Shown: piece after piece, positions 8,010 through 17,173 of the stretch | How positions within the stretch are numbered: position 1 is the first letter of the stretch | Layout: each line of letters begins with the position of its first letter | Source: a virus | IMG/VR virus record: IMGVR_UViG_3300042261_001186 | Location: 62,001 to 126,000 of that record | DNA: 64,000 nt | Direction: 5' to 3' (one strand) | Program-made: the position numbers and the translations under genes | The notes under the pieces: model-generated | Told to the model about the DNA's origin: nothing | Databases searched by the model: none | Seen by the model: the letters and a program-made list of their open reading frames with translations, nothing else

Positions 8010-9074
8010 TTAAGTAAATATCAAATTGAAATTGATCGTTTGATTGAAATATGTTGAAAAAGTGTATTTTATTATATTGTAATTATATGACCAATCACTA
8101 TCTAGACCAACAGATGTTACAACTTCAGATGATACCCAATCAATAAGATTAAGTTCTGGGTCATTACCTACTATTATTTTTCCATTTGTTCCATAATTTG
8201 TTGGGGTTATGGCTGGATAACCCAAATATAAATATTTTAAAATGGATGTTGGTCTCATTGTAAATGTTTGATTGGCTTTTCCTTTTATTAATTTACCATT
8301 TGTAAGTGATGTAGTTTGTGATGCATTTGTATAAAATTGACCATTTAAAAAAGATGATTGAGTTTGTTGAGGACTATATTGACTTAATATCCACAAATAA
8401 GGGAAATATGCATTTATTGATGTTGATGCTGTTATAGGACCCATACTACAATAATATTTAGCTGTTTCTGTCAAAGTCCAAGAACTTTGTTCATAATCCA
8501 ACGGTTTAAATTCTATTACTGGTGGTGGTTTTCCATTTAAAGTATCATAAGTTAACATATAAGGTTGTGTGTTCCAAGTACTTATAATATTATTATTTCC
8601 TGGATTATAAGGTGGTACACTTGTTTGTATTATGTCTAAATTACTAAAAGAAGTTTCTTCATTTATAGTTGTTTCTCCAGTGACATTGAAACCAGATGGT
8701 TTTGAACCTATTTCAAATTCATTTTGAACTACTCCATCTTTTAATATGTAACATGTTATTGTTGCACCAGATAATTCCCTAATAGGTCCTACATCTTTTA
8801 TCAAAGTTTCATCTGAATCTTTAACCCCAACTTCATTTATTGCATATGCCCTAAATCTATATGTTTTTCCTATTGTTAATCCTGTAACAGTGTCAGTAAA
8901 AATATGTGTTATTGGATTAATTGTACTAACAGGCCATATAGAAGATCCAGCTATATAATATCCAGGTTTTTCTGTACCATTAATATATTCTCTATATGTG
9001 AAACCAAATTCCAAAAGATTTGCATATCCACCATAATCATCCACTTTTCCTGTTACTGTTGTAGTAATTATCAT
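8010..9074 (-). CDS. Fibre/adhesin segment with Ig-like (FN3) start
   Basis: The 354-residue product begins inside an Ig/FN3-type unit: TVTGKVDDYGGYANLLEFGF, then L-T-I-G-K-T-Y-R-F-R-A-Y-A-I-N-E-V-G. The rest is strand-rich, Ser/Thr/Asn-rich and low in charge, typical of fibres. Because the first strand of this unit (L-P-T-V-T-M-I-S-A-T-N-P) ends the neighbouring gene at 9091, the two genes probably descend from one fibre gene. Likely function: host binding at the tail tip. Confidence 0.6.
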   Translation of the reverse strand: MIITTTVTGKVDDYGGYANLLEFGFTYREYINGTEKPGYYIAGSSIWPVSTINPITHIFTDTVTGLTIGKTYRFRAYAINEVGVKDSDETLIKDVGPIRELSGATITCYILKDGVVQNEFEIGSKPSGFNVTGETTINEETSFSNLDIIQTSVPPYNPGNNNIISTWNTQPYMLTYDTLNGKPPPVIEFKPLDYEQSSWTLTETAKYYCSMGPITASTSINAYFPYLWILSQYSPQQTQSSFLNGQFYTNASQTTSLTNGKLIKGKANQTFTMRPTSILKYLYLGYPAITPTNYGTNGKIIVGNDPELNLIDWVSSEVVTSVGLDSDWSYNYNIIKYTFSTYFNQTINFNLIFT

Positions 9075-9090
9075 TTATTTTTAATTTTTT

Positions 9091-11199
9091 TTAAGGATTT
9101 GTTGCACTAATCATAGTCACTGTTGGTAATTTTTTAGTTGTGAAAGTTATAACATTTAGATTTGTTATAGTTTTACCATAACCATATCCAGCTGAATTCA
9201 ATGCATATGCTCTTGAATAATATGTTGTTCCACTTATCAATGAAGTCATATCAACACTAAATAACCCCGTTTGAACAGGTATGGATGCTGAAGAGTCAAC
9301 ACCAACAGTTGGTAATGTATTAGTTGAAGACCAACAATAACCAATATCTGTTATTATACTATTACCATTGTATGTAACATATCCATATCCAACTGCTTTT
9401 ATATTTGTTATAGAACTATCTGGGACAGAATCATTAATTAATATTGGTAGAACAGCTGCAGAAGTAGCAGGAGTTGTAAATGGTTTTGGTGGTGAACCTA
9501 TACCTTCACCTACTGAATTTGTTGCAAAAGCATAATAATTATATGTTGTATTTGCTGATAATGCACCTATAATATTTTGACTAAAAAATGTACCATTACT
9601 AAGTATAGGAAGTGTCATAGGTGGTAATTGAGTATATAAAGGATTTGTTGATAATTTATAATAAAAACCATAACTTAATATTTGTTGACCATTATTGTTT
9701 TCTAAGAAACCATCTAAGGTTGCTGAATCTGAAGTTGTTGTTGCAGTATATGTTAAAACTTTTGGTAATCCAGGAATAATTGTTTGAGATGTTGTGAAAC
9801 TATATAATTCACCATAAGTCATTCCAGTTTTATTAGATACAAATGATTTATAATTATATGTTGTATTTTGAGTTAATCCATTTATTTTAATAGAAAAAGG
9901 ACCCATTGTTCCACCATCTGTAACAATTATGGTTGTAGGGTCTCCTATTGTTGGATTAATTGGAGAACCTGCATAACAAAATCCTCTACTTAATATCATT
10001 CCACCTCCATTATTTGTTACTCTACCATTACCATAAACACTATTTTCTGTGATTGTTGTTGCACTATATGTGACAACTGTTGGTAAATTAACAACATTTG
10101 ATATAGACAATGGTAATAAACTTCCTTCAACTGTATTTACTGACATATAACCATTTTCAAAAACACCATCAAGCCATAGACCATCATAAAAATGACCATT
10201 TTTGAATGTACCATTTATCCATAAACCATTGTACCATTTTCCATTATTCCAGATACAATTTGTATAATATGTAGAACCTATAGTAGAACCAAAAACACCA
10301 CCATACCATTCACCATTATTAAAATTACCTTTATTAAAATGTCCACCATACCATTTCCCACCATTAAAATTTCCTTTAGTCCATTGTGATAAATTATCAT
10401 TTAAGCTTGGATATGTATTTCCACTAGAATCCATGTTTAGGCCAGAATGAAATTCACCATTAGAAAAAGTTCCACCTAACCAATTTGATTTATAGGTTGT
10501 ACCAGTATAAGTCCCAAATCTACTTTTTATATCATTATTTGTTTGATCAAAATATCCAGCATACCAATCACCAACAATAAAATCACCACCATACCAATAA
10601 CCATTGAACCAAGCATATCTTGAAAAAGTACCATTATAGAATTTACCATCACACCAATAAGAATTCTCTATATTACCATTATAAAAGACACCATTAAGCC
10701 AAATAGAATTTTTAAATAATCCATTATGGAATTTGCCATCATAAAAATATGCACAATTTATAGTTTTACTTAAAATAGTATTTTTATCTAAAAATGATGT
10801 GAAAGTAGAATCTCTATCTCCACTAAATGTACCATTATAGAAATCACCTTGATACCATTTACCATTTCTGAATTCTGAATATTTTTTGTCTTCTTCTAAT
10901 ATTACAAATTTTTTTGACATTACCATTACTAAATCAAGTAAATAAGAATAGAATTTACCATTTTTCCAAAACCCATCATGCCATATTCCTGAATACCAAG
11001 TACCATTTTCCCATTCACCACATATCCATTCACCAGAATACCAAACTAATCCATAAGAATCTTCACCTATTATACAATTCTTAACACTAGCATTCAAGAA
11101 CCAATTGTATTTTATTTTCAATTTTTCTATTGTTAAATCATCTGTCAATAAAATATTATTGAGATTTTCTGAAGTATCTGCTATTTTAACTTTAAACAC
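9091..11199 (-). CDS. Tail fibre/adhesin: W-x-x-G repeats plus FN3-like domains
   Basis: In this 702-residue protein residues about 50-345 hold some two dozen repeats of the type W-Y-N-G-x-F-x-N-G-x, a MORN-like pattern of short hairpins. Residues about 360-700 hold three Ig/FN3-type units, each with ATTITENS-like start, G-F-C-Y or G-F-Y-Y or G-Y-C-W, N-T-T-Y-N-Y-K-S-F-V-S-N and a T-T end. Such repeats are common in Bacteroidetes surface proteins and their phages. The N-terminal 45 residues resemble the start of the protein at 19151. Probably a receptor-binding fibre. Confidence 0.65.
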   Translation of the reverse strand: MFKVKIADTSENLNNILLTDDLTIEKLKIKYNWFLNASVKNCIIGEDSYGLVWYSGEWICGEWENGTWYSGIWHDGFWKNGKFYSYLLDLVMVMSKKFVILEEDKKYSEFRNGKWYQGDFYNGTFSGDRDSTFTSFLDKNTILSKTINCAYFYDGKFHNGLFKNSIWLNGVFYNGNIENSYWCDGKFYNGTFSRYAWFNGYWYGGDFIVGDWYAGYFDQTNNDIKSRFGTYTGTTYKSNWLGGTFSNGEFHSGLNMDSSGNTYPSLNDNLSQWTKGNFNGGKWYGGHFNKGNFNNGEWYGGVFGSTIGSTYYTNCIWNNGKWYNGLWINGTFKNGHFYDGLWLDGVFENGYMSVNTVEGSLLPLSISNVVNLPTVVTYSATTITENSVYGNGRVTNNGGGMILSRGFCYAGSPINPTIGDPTTIIVTDGGTMGPFSIKINGLTQNTTYNYKSFVSNKTGMTYGELYSFTTSQTIIPGLPKVLTYTATTTSDSATLDGFLENNNGQQILSYGFYYKLSTNPLYTQLPPMTLPILSNGTFFSQNIIGALSANTTYNYYAFATNSVGEGIGSPPKPFTTPATSAAVLPILINDSVPDSSITNIKAVGYGYVTYNGNSIITDIGYCWSSTNTLPTVGVDSSASIPVQTGLFSVDMTSLISGTTYYSRAYALNSAGYGYGKTITNLNVITFTTKKLPTVTMISATNP

Positions 11200-11219
11200 T
11201 CTTTAAGTATTATTTTTTA

Positions 11220-11900
11220 TTATATATTATAGTTTAACAACCACCTTTTATTTGATGAAATCAAATCATTTCTTGAATATAAAGAATATACTGAAGGTTT
11301 TCCATTATTAACGCCTGATATATTTATTGTACCATCAGTTGTCATAAATGTATCTGCAATAATGAAAACATTATCTATTTCTGAATTAGATAAATAATTA
11401 TTATATAAATTGATATTTTCCAAATAAATAAGTTTTTCTATATTTATAGTTGTTAATAAACTATTTGGAATTGCAAATTCTTTTAAATATTTTAAATTAC
11501 TTATTGATGCTGACATAACACCACCAGTTGTACCAGATGGTGAAACATAAAAACGTTCTATTTTATTTAAATCACCAAATATCCTAATATCAAAAATATC
11601 AGTAGTTGAGTATATGTGTTGATATATAAAAGGTAATGAAATAGTATGTTGTTCTGTTGTACCATCCCCAAAATCAAAAGTGAGACTAGTTGGAAAAGTA
11701 GGTGCAGATAATTCAATCAACAATGTTGAATTACTATAATTAGAATTGAATTGTATATAAAAAGAATCTATTGGTATACCATTATCATTGTCATATTCTG
11801 AAGTTACATTATCATTTAATATAGGTATAGGTATCTTTGTTAATTTATCTATCCCTATATCTAATAACTCTATTGGTTTTAATGTTAATTTAGAATCCAT
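11220..11900 (-). CDS. PKD-like plus leucine-rich-repeat adhesin
   Basis: The 226-residue protein has a PKD-like unit with F-D-F-G-D-G-T-T-E-Q-H and Y-Q-H-I-Y-S-T (residues about 75-105). Two or three leucine-rich turns follow (LKYLKEFAIPNSLLTTINI, then IYLENINLYNNYL). It is transcribed just before the fibre genes and is likely another tail-tip or receptor-binding part. No signal peptide is seen, as expected for a virion protein. Confidence 0.6.
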   Translation of the reverse strand: MDSKLTLKPIELLDIGIDKLTKIPIPILNDNVTSEYDNDNGIPIDSFYIQFNSNYSNSTLLIELSAPTFPTSLTFDFGDGTTEQHTISLPFIYQHIYSTTDIFDIRIFGDLNKIERFYVSPSGTTGGVMSASISNLKYLKEFAIPNSLLTTINIEKLIYLENINLYNNYLSNSEIDNVFIIADTFMTTDGTINISGVNNGKPSVYSLYSRNDLISSNKRWLLNYNI

Positions 11901-11903
11901 GTT

Positions 11904-12242
11904 TTATTTTTTTCTTTTAGATATTTTTGAAATTTTATTATTCAATTCCTCTTTTGTACAATTTTCTAATCCAATTGGTCTTTCTGTTTCATCACAATAC
12001 ATTTGAATATAATCATTATTGAATTCAACTATACTAATATTTAATTCATTTCCTTCAGAATCATATGTTCTGAAATCAAAATTTCTTTGAATATTATTAA
12101 AATCAATATGTTTAATTTCTATATCATTCATACCTTTTAATAAAGTTAAATAATCTTCAATTCCATGAAAATTCCAATTTTCTTCCCCTAAAGGATCAAC
12201 ATCTGAGTAATCTGTTTCAAACAATTTAAATTTAGTTATCAT
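11904..12242 (-). CDS. Head-peptide protein with DPLGEENW motif
   Basis: The 112-residue protein starts MITKFKLFETDYSDVDPLGE and continues E-N-W, so a head-peptide-like start is directly followed by the window-wide D-P-x-G-E-E-x-W motif. The remainder predicts as strands and a basic Lys-rich C-terminal helix (KEELNNKISKISKRKK). It is the first gene of a minus-strand run reading into the fibre genes and diverges from 12292, with TATATATA boxes between them. Confidence 0.7.
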   Translation of the reverse strand: MITKFKLFETDYSDVDPLGEENWNFHGIEDYLTLLKGMNDIEIKHIDFNNIQRNFDFRTYDSEGNELNISIVEFNNDYIQMYCDETERPIGLENCTKEELNNKISKISKRKK

Positions 12243-12291
12243 TTATGAGAATTTTATTTTAATATATATATAAAAATAAAAAAGACAAACT

Positions 12292-12903
12292 ATGAAACTT
12301 TTTGAAGAATTTATACAAGCTGATTATGAGATGGACAGAATTGTCAAACAACTTATTGAAAGAATAAATTATTGGTTTAAAGATGGTTCTTTCTCTTTAA
12401 GTTCATCACCTGTTGATATAACTAAAAGTTCTACACCAAATGCTTCAAAAAGAGCAATCATAACTAATTTTGCAGATGCAGAATTCTATTACCAACTAAT
12501 CATAAAAATATACATAGAAGATTTGGAAAATTGTGATGTTATACTGAAAAAATATGATCCAAATAAAATAGATGAACCAAATGGTGGCGAACCAATATCA
12601 CAAATAGATTTGACAAATGATAAACAAGTAAAAATTAATGAAGTTAAAGAAGATTTTATTATAAAGAAAATATCTGAATTGGATGATAAAAAAGAAAATC
12701 CAGATGAAAATAAAATAGAAACACCTAAAGAAAAAGAAGAAAAACCTGCACAAGGACAACAACCACCAGCTCAAGGTGGAATGCCTCCAGGTTCTATGCC
12801 ACCTCCTGCTCCTGGTGCACAAATGGGTGGAATGCCACCTGCTCAAGGTATGGCTCCTCCAGCACAAATGGGCGGAGCACCTGGTATGCAGACCCAAATG
12901 TAA
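12292..12903 (+). CDS. Protein with Pro/Gly/Met-rich tail
   Basis: The first 130 of 203 residues are folded-looking (MKLFEEFIQADYEMDRIVKQ start, helix-strand mix). After an acidic Lys/Glu linker (about 128-148), the last 55 residues are low-complexity repeats of A-Q-G-G-M-P-P and P-P-A-Q-M-G-G. Such tails are flexible and could be a spacer or a display segment on the virion. It heads a three-gene run ending in the lysin. Family unknown. Confidence 0.65.
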   Translation: MKLFEEFIQADYEMDRIVKQLIERINYWFKDGSFSLSSSPVDITKSSTPNASKRAIITNFADAEFYYQLIIKIYIEDLENCDVILKKYDPNKIDEPNGGEPISQIDLTNDKQVKINEVKEDFIIKKISELDDKKENPDENKIETPKEKEEKPAQGQQPPAQGGMPPGSMPPPAPGAQMGGMPPAQGMAPPAQMGGAPGMQTQM

Positions 12904-12928
12904 TTTATATATAAGATAAAAAACATAA

Positions 12929-13414
12929 ATGGAAATTGTAACATCAAGTAATATGATAAGAAGATTTAGAGGAATAAAAGAATTCCAAATGAATCTTGGA
13001 TTATCCAAAACAACTGAAATAAATAAAGAAGGTACAAAAAGTGGTCAACAGATAATAATAAAGATTAAAGATCCATTTGTTAAAAGATATCTTATGTTAA
13101 CTGGAAATTATTTAGTAAAAAGTGGAAATATAGGTTCTTTGAATTTCTATATGGATAATTCTGTTGGTTATAATAATTTCCTTATATATGATAAGGATAA
13201 AGAATATAAATTTGATTTTAAGGATACTGGAGATATTAGAAGTTATTTATCAGATATATTAGATAAAATACTTAATAATGAATTAACACCAACCAATTTG
13301 GAAATGAATATGGAAGAAGAAATAGAATTCAGATTGGATAAGAATTTACCACAAAGAGAATTTTTGGAAAAACAAAAGGAAATGCAAGAGGAAATGGCAA
13401 GAATGAAAATTTAA
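12929..13414 (+). CDS. Unknown 161-residue protein
   Basis: No family is recognised. The centre is strand-rich (QIIIKIKDPFVKRYLMLTG) and the C-terminus is a charged helix rich in Glu and Met (QREFLEKQKEMQEEMARMKI). It sits between the Pro-rich protein and the amidase with gaps of 25 and 17 bases, so it is likely in the same transcript. Confidence 0.65.
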   Translation: MEIVTSSNMIRRFRGIKEFQMNLGLSKTTEINKEGTKSGQQIIIKIKDPFVKRYLMLTGNYLVKSGNIGSLNFYMDNSVGYNNFLIYDKDKEYKFDFKDTGDIRSYLSDILDKILNNELTPTNLEMNMEEEIEFRLDKNLPQREFLEKQKEMQEEMARMKI

Positions 13415-13431
13415 AAAATAAACAAAAAATT

Positions 13432-14139
13432 ATGGAAAAAATATTATTAGAAGATATAGTTCAAGTAGATTTCCCTGAAAATCAATATTATAGGGAAGAA
13501 ACAAATAAAAAACAAATTGTACTACATCATACCGTTTCTGGTGGAAAAGCTGATGGAACAATAAGTTGGTGGAATCAAGATTCTCAAAAAATAGCAACTC
13601 AATTTATAGTTGATGCTAGTGGTGTTGTATACCAATTATATTCATCTAAATTTTGGGCACATCATTTAGGTATTAAAGCAGATTTTATAAAAAAATATGG
13701 TTTTACAGATTATGGTAACAGAAATACTCTTTTAAATAAAGAATCCATAGGTATAGAAATTTGCAGATGGGGTGGACTTTTAAAAGATTCTAATGGTTAT
13801 CACCCAACATATTGGGATGCTGCTTTGAAAAAAGAAGTTTGTCAAACCAAAATAACAATACCTAATGAAAACGTTCAAGTTTTTGATAAACCTTTTAGAG
13901 GATATTATGCATTTGAAAAATATACACCAGAACAAATTGAATCTGTTGGAAAATTAGTTACTTACTTAGGTGAAAAATGGGGTATTCCACTTGATTACAA
14001 TTCTGATATGTGGGATGTTAATAAAAATTCTTTAGGTAGTGTACCTGGTATTTGGACTCATGTAAGTTATAGAGCTGATAAATCAGATTTAATGCCACAA
14101 CCTGAAATGATTGAAATGTTACAGAATTTAACGGTTTAA
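13432..14139 (+). CDS. N-acetylmuramoyl-L-alanine amidase (lysin)
   Basis: This is an Amidase_2 (PGRP-type) zinc amidase that cuts between muramic acid and the stem peptide of peptidoglycan. Visible motifs are I-V-L-H-H-T-V-S-G-G with the first zinc His (about residue 28), ATQFIVDASGVVYQLYSSKF, and W-A-H-H-L-G with the second His region; later G-I-E-I-C-R-W-G and G-I-W-T-H-V-S-Y, which supplies the third zinc His. At 235 residues it is of ordinary size with no separate wall-binding domain or signal peptide, so it would need a holin or act from the virion. The start follows a 17-base gap. Confidence 0.9.
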   Translation: MEKILLEDIVQVDFPENQYYREETNKKQIVLHHTVSGGKADGTISWWNQDSQKIATQFIVDASGVVYQLYSSKFWAHHLGIKADFIKKYGFTDYGNRNTLLNKESIGIEICRWGGLLKDSNGYHPTYWDAALKKEVCQTKITIPNENVQVFDKPFRGYYAFEKYTPEQIESVGKLVTYLGEKWGIPLDYNSDMWDVNKNSLGSVPGIWTHVSYRADKSDLMPQPEMIEMLQNLTV

Positions 14140-14700
14140 TTTTTCAGTGTATGCTGATAGTTCATCATCTATATTAATCATTAAATCTTTATCATCTCTG
14201 ACGGTGTATTTGTCTATTTCTCTACTATCATATCTGACTACTACCATATATTTTGGTGCTCCAACTTTTCTTCCAACTGGTGGGAATTGCCCAGGGTACA
14301 GCATTTCTATTTCCATATAAGATTTACCAAATGTTATTCCCATAAAATTATCACTGACATAAAGTTCTACTTCAAATTCACATTTTTCTACATAATCTTT
14401 AACATTTTTTAAAAAAAGATCGTTGAATTTATTATCTTCGAAGATAATGTAGTCTTTCTTGTAACCTGCAGGGTTTATCATTTTCATAATAGTTGGTCTA
14501 TTTGTATCATAGAACACAAAAAAACCACCACTTGTATATTTTGTAGTGTATTGTAAGAGACCTATTTCATACATTTTATTGAAGAGACCCCTATCTATAA
14601 ATAATGCCTCACCACTAGGCACACCAATAATATAGATTTTGCTATTATCATTAACAAAATCATAATTTTCCTTTATGTATTTTTTCCTTCTTTTCAACAT
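14128..14700 (-). CDS. Unknown 190-residue protein
   Basis: No family is recognised. The N-terminus is basic (MLKRRKKYIKENYDF), followed by a strand-rich body with IYIIGVPSGEALFIDRGLF and a P-G-Q-F-P-P-V-G-R-K loop. Its 3' end overlaps the lysin gene end by 12 bases in convergent orientation. A TATATTTG box lies only about 2 bases before the ATG, so the message may be leaderless or the true start lies a little further in. Confidence 0.65.
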   Translation of the reverse strand: MLKRRKKYIKENYDFVNDNSKIYIIGVPSGEALFIDRGLFNKMYEIGLLQYTTKYTSGGFFVFYDTNRPTIMKMINPAGYKKDYIIFEDNKFNDLFLKNVKDYVEKCEFEVELYVSDNFMGITFGKSYMEIEMLYPGQFPPVGRKVGAPKYMVVVRYDSREIDKYTVRDDKDLMINIDDELSAYTEKLNR

Positions 14701-14701
14701 G

Positions 14702-14709
14702 CAAATATA
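14702..14709 (-). promoter_or_regulatory. Host-type -7 box
   Basis: TATATTTG on the minus strand matches TAnnTTTG, with A/T-rich sequence rather than a clear TTTG at -33. It would drive the 14128-14700 gene with almost no leader. Confidence 0.35.
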
Positions 14710-14769
14710 TATAAAATTTTTAAAACATAAAAATACAAAACATAATTTCTTTTTTTTCGTATAAGTTTC

Positions 14770-16389
14770 ATGATTTCAATAACAGAAACCCTAGATATCC
14801 ATTTCCCATTAGAATTAAAGCCAAGAACACAGCAAATAGAGATGCTTAACTTGACTAAAGAATCAGTCAATAATGGTAAGAAATTCATTCTTTTAAATGC
14901 ACCAACTGGTTCAGGAAAATCATATTTCACTATGATGTTCATGAACTGGTATAAAAACTTTGTAAATGACACTGCTAAATTTGATATAATAACCAATAGT
15001 AAAATACTTCAACAACAATATAAAGATGATTTTGATTTCATATGTGACCTAAGAGGACAATCTAATTATGATTGTGATAGACACAAAACAAATTGTCATC
15101 TTGGTAAAGAAATGAACAAAGCTTTGAAATTACCACCTTGTGGTAATTGTCCTTATGATTCTGATAAGAAATTTTGGATAGGTGGTGAAATATCCCTTAC
15201 CAATTTCCATCTATTCAATAGTTTTGCTTTCTATGTGCCAGAAATAATGGAAGAAAGACATGCCAATGTCCTAATAGTAGATGAAGCACATTCTTTTGAG
15301 GAAGTTTTCTGTGACTTTATATCAATTAAACTAAGTGCAAGGATATTCAAGAATTATGGAATAGAAGAGAAAAATGTTGATAGATTTGTTGCAAGATTAG
15401 GAAGAATTCAAACAATTAAACAATATATAAATTTTGTAAATGATGAATTTCTACCACATATTAGTAGTCTAAAAGATGAATTTGATATTGCTATAGGTGA
15501 AATGACTAATGATAAAATCAAAGAAACTTATGCTAAATATGTTTCTTATATTGATAGTGCAACAGAGAGATTTGAAAGTTTACTTGATGATTTTGAAAAA
15601 CATGAAGAGAATTGGGTTGTAGATTCTACAAAAGACAAAAATTTAAATATAGAATTAACGGTTCAACCAATATGGGGACATTTATACTTAAATGAAGCTA
15701 TATGGGATAAATATGATCATGTAATATTTATGTCTGGTACTATTTTAGATAAAAAAATGTTTTCTTACTTAAATGGTTTTGATGAAGAATTAACAGATTA
15801 TTATGATTTAAATTCAACTTTCCCAATACTAAATAGACCATTATATTATATACCAACAGGTAAAATGACTTATACTGAAAAAGAAGTTACATTTCAAAAA
15901 CAGATTAAGATAATAAGTAAAATTCTTAAAAAATACGAGAAAGAAAAAGGTATAATTCATACAACCAATTATGAATTATCTAATTGGATAAACAAATCAA
16001 TAAAAGATAAAAGGTTTGTATTCCATGATTCAGAAAATAGGGAAGATCAATTTGAGAAATTTAAAAAGAAAAACAAAGGTATTATGGTTTCCCCATCTAT
16101 GATATCTGGTATATCACTTGATGATGATATGAGTAGATTTCAAATAATGATGAAAGTCCCTTATCCAAATATATCAAGTAATAAAATAAAGGCTAGACAA
16201 ACATCCAATAGAAATTGGTATTCTTGGAGAACTGCAGTAGATGTTATACAGGCTTATGGTAGGTCAATAAGAAGTGATGAAGACTGGGCACATACTTACA
16301 TTTTAGATTCTTCATTTGGTGATTTACTTAAATATAATGGTAATTTGTTCCCTAAATATTTCACTGAAGCAATAAGATTAGTAAAATAA
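14770..16389 (+). CDS. DinG/XPD-type superfamily 2 helicase
   Basis: This 539-residue protein is a 5'-3' DNA helicase-like ATPase. Walker A is A-P-T-G-S-G-K-S (about residues 44-51) and the Walker B box is V-D-E-A-H. Between them lie four Cys in the pattern of an iron-sulfur domain (Y-D-C-D, N-C-H-L-G, P-P-C-G-N-C-P). The C-terminal half has M-S-G-T-I-L-D, then Q-A-Y-G-R-S-I-R-S motif VI. Length and order fit DinG/Rad3 helicases. In phages such enzymes may unwind DNA during replication or repair. It is the only gene between the lysin block and the 16407 gene. Confidence 0.85.
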   Translation: MISITETLDIHFPLELKPRTQQIEMLNLTKESVNNGKKFILLNAPTGSGKSYFTMMFMNWYKNFVNDTAKFDIITNSKILQQQYKDDFDFICDLRGQSNYDCDRHKTNCHLGKEMNKALKLPPCGNCPYDSDKKFWIGGEISLTNFHLFNSFAFYVPEIMEERHANVLIVDEAHSFEEVFCDFISIKLSARIFKNYGIEEKNVDRFVARLGRIQTIKQYINFVNDEFLPHISSLKDEFDIAIGEMTNDKIKETYAKYVSYIDSATERFESLLDDFEKHEENWVVDSTKDKNLNIELTVQPIWGHLYLNEAIWDKYDHVIFMSGTILDKKMFSYLNGFDEELTDYYDLNSTFPILNRPLYYIPTGKMTYTEKEVTFQKQIKIISKILKKYEKEKGIIHTTNYELSNWINKSIKDKRFVFHDSENREDQFEKFKKKNKGIMVSPSMISGISLDDDMSRFQIMMKVPYPNISSNKIKARQTSNRNWYSWRTAVDVIQAYGRSIRSDEDWAHTYILDSSFGDLLKYNGNLFPKYFTEAIRLVK

Positions 16390-16390
16390 T

Positions 16391-16401
16391 TTTTATATAT
16401 A
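16391..16401 (+). promoter_or_regulatory. Late-type promoter box, 5 bases before ATG
   Basis: TTTTATATATA ends 5 bases before the ATG at 16407. This spacing recurs in the window and suggests a gp55-type -10 element with a near-leaderless message. Confidence 0.5.
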
Positions 16402-16406
16402 GTTTT

Positions 16407-16973
16407 ATGAAATCTTATGAAAATTTTGTGAAAGAAGGTATTAAACATTGGTTTAGGAAAAATGATTATGTTTTGAATGGATTTATTGGTGAAACAATAA
16501 ATCTTAGGATAACAGGTACTGATCATACTGAACTCAAGACTATAACTGAAAATCCAACTTATGCTAGATCATTGAAAGATGGATTTTATGGTAATTTTGG
16601 TATTTATTTTCATTTTAATAATGATAATGGATTAAAAATAGATGATGATATAGACCCTTTAGGTGAAGAAAATTGGAATGATGAAGAGATAGAAAATCTT
16701 ATCATCAGAAATGCTCAAACTACAAAGAAAATGGTATATAATTATCCTGGGTCATTTGATTGGGATAACGTACCTTATCACATATCTTTGACTTTTGGAG
16801 ATGAAGATATACCATTACAAACAGATAAAGCTGGTGTAGAATTGATAGGTAGATTGATAAAAGCTATTGCAGATAAAGAGATATGGACAGATGGTGATAG
16901 TAAAGGATTCACTCCATTGTTACACTATTATATCGAGGAATTAGAAAGAGGTGATTCAATTTTTAATATATAA
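16407..16973 (+). CDS. Head-peptide protein with DPLGEENW motif
   Basis: The 188-residue product starts MKSYENFVKEGIKHWF (head-peptide-like, cut site K-E|G). It holds D-I-D-P-L-G-E-E-N-W-N in mid-protein, in a loop between strands at about residues 87-95. The start is set by the TATATATA box 5 bases upstream. The rest is mixed alpha/beta without a recognised family. A small membrane-protein gene follows 17 bases later. Confidence 0.7.
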   Translation: MKSYENFVKEGIKHWFRKNDYVLNGFIGETINLRITGTDHTELKTITENPTYARSLKDGFYGNFGIYFHFNNDNGLKIDDDIDPLGEENWNDEEIENLIIRNAQTTKKMVYNYPGSFDWDNVPYHISLTFGDEDIPLQTDKAGVELIGRLIKAIADKEIWTDGDSKGFTPLLHYYIEELERGDSIFNI

Positions 16974-16990
16974 AAATAAATATAAAAATT

Positions 16991-17173
16991 ATGTGGAACA
17001 AAATTTTAACTTGGTTGAAAGATAATACAGCATCATTTCTCCTATCATTATTGATAGTTGTAGGATTTATATTAATGGTTGCTTTTTTTCCAAAATGGAT
17101 TATCATATTGGTAGCAAGTTTATCTTACTTAATTTTATTTGCTTATAAAGTCTGGAAAGATCAACCTTTTTAA
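16991..17173 (+). CDS. Small two-helix membrane protein
   Basis: These 60 residues hold two hydrophobic spans (SFLLSLLIVVGFILMVAFF and IIILVASLSYLILFAY) with positive ends. It could be a holin or a minor inner-membrane protein. It is not next to the lysin, so a holin role is only a guess. It converges with the glycosyltransferase gene, overlapping its end by 4 bases. Confidence 0.65.
   Translation: MWNKILTWLKDNTASFLLSLLIVVGFILMVAFFPKWIIILVASLSYLILFAYKVWKDQPF

Noticed and set aside
12598-13008. Minus-strand frame opposite the Pro-rich gene
   Set aside because: It is Trp/His/Arg and Phe/Ile-rich with no ribosome site or folded pattern, a mirror of the low-complexity plus-strand gene at 12292.
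14128-14139. Lysin/holin operon with the overlapping minus-strand gene
   Set aside because: The 14128 protein has no membrane segment and is convergent to the amidase, so it is not a holin or spanin partner.
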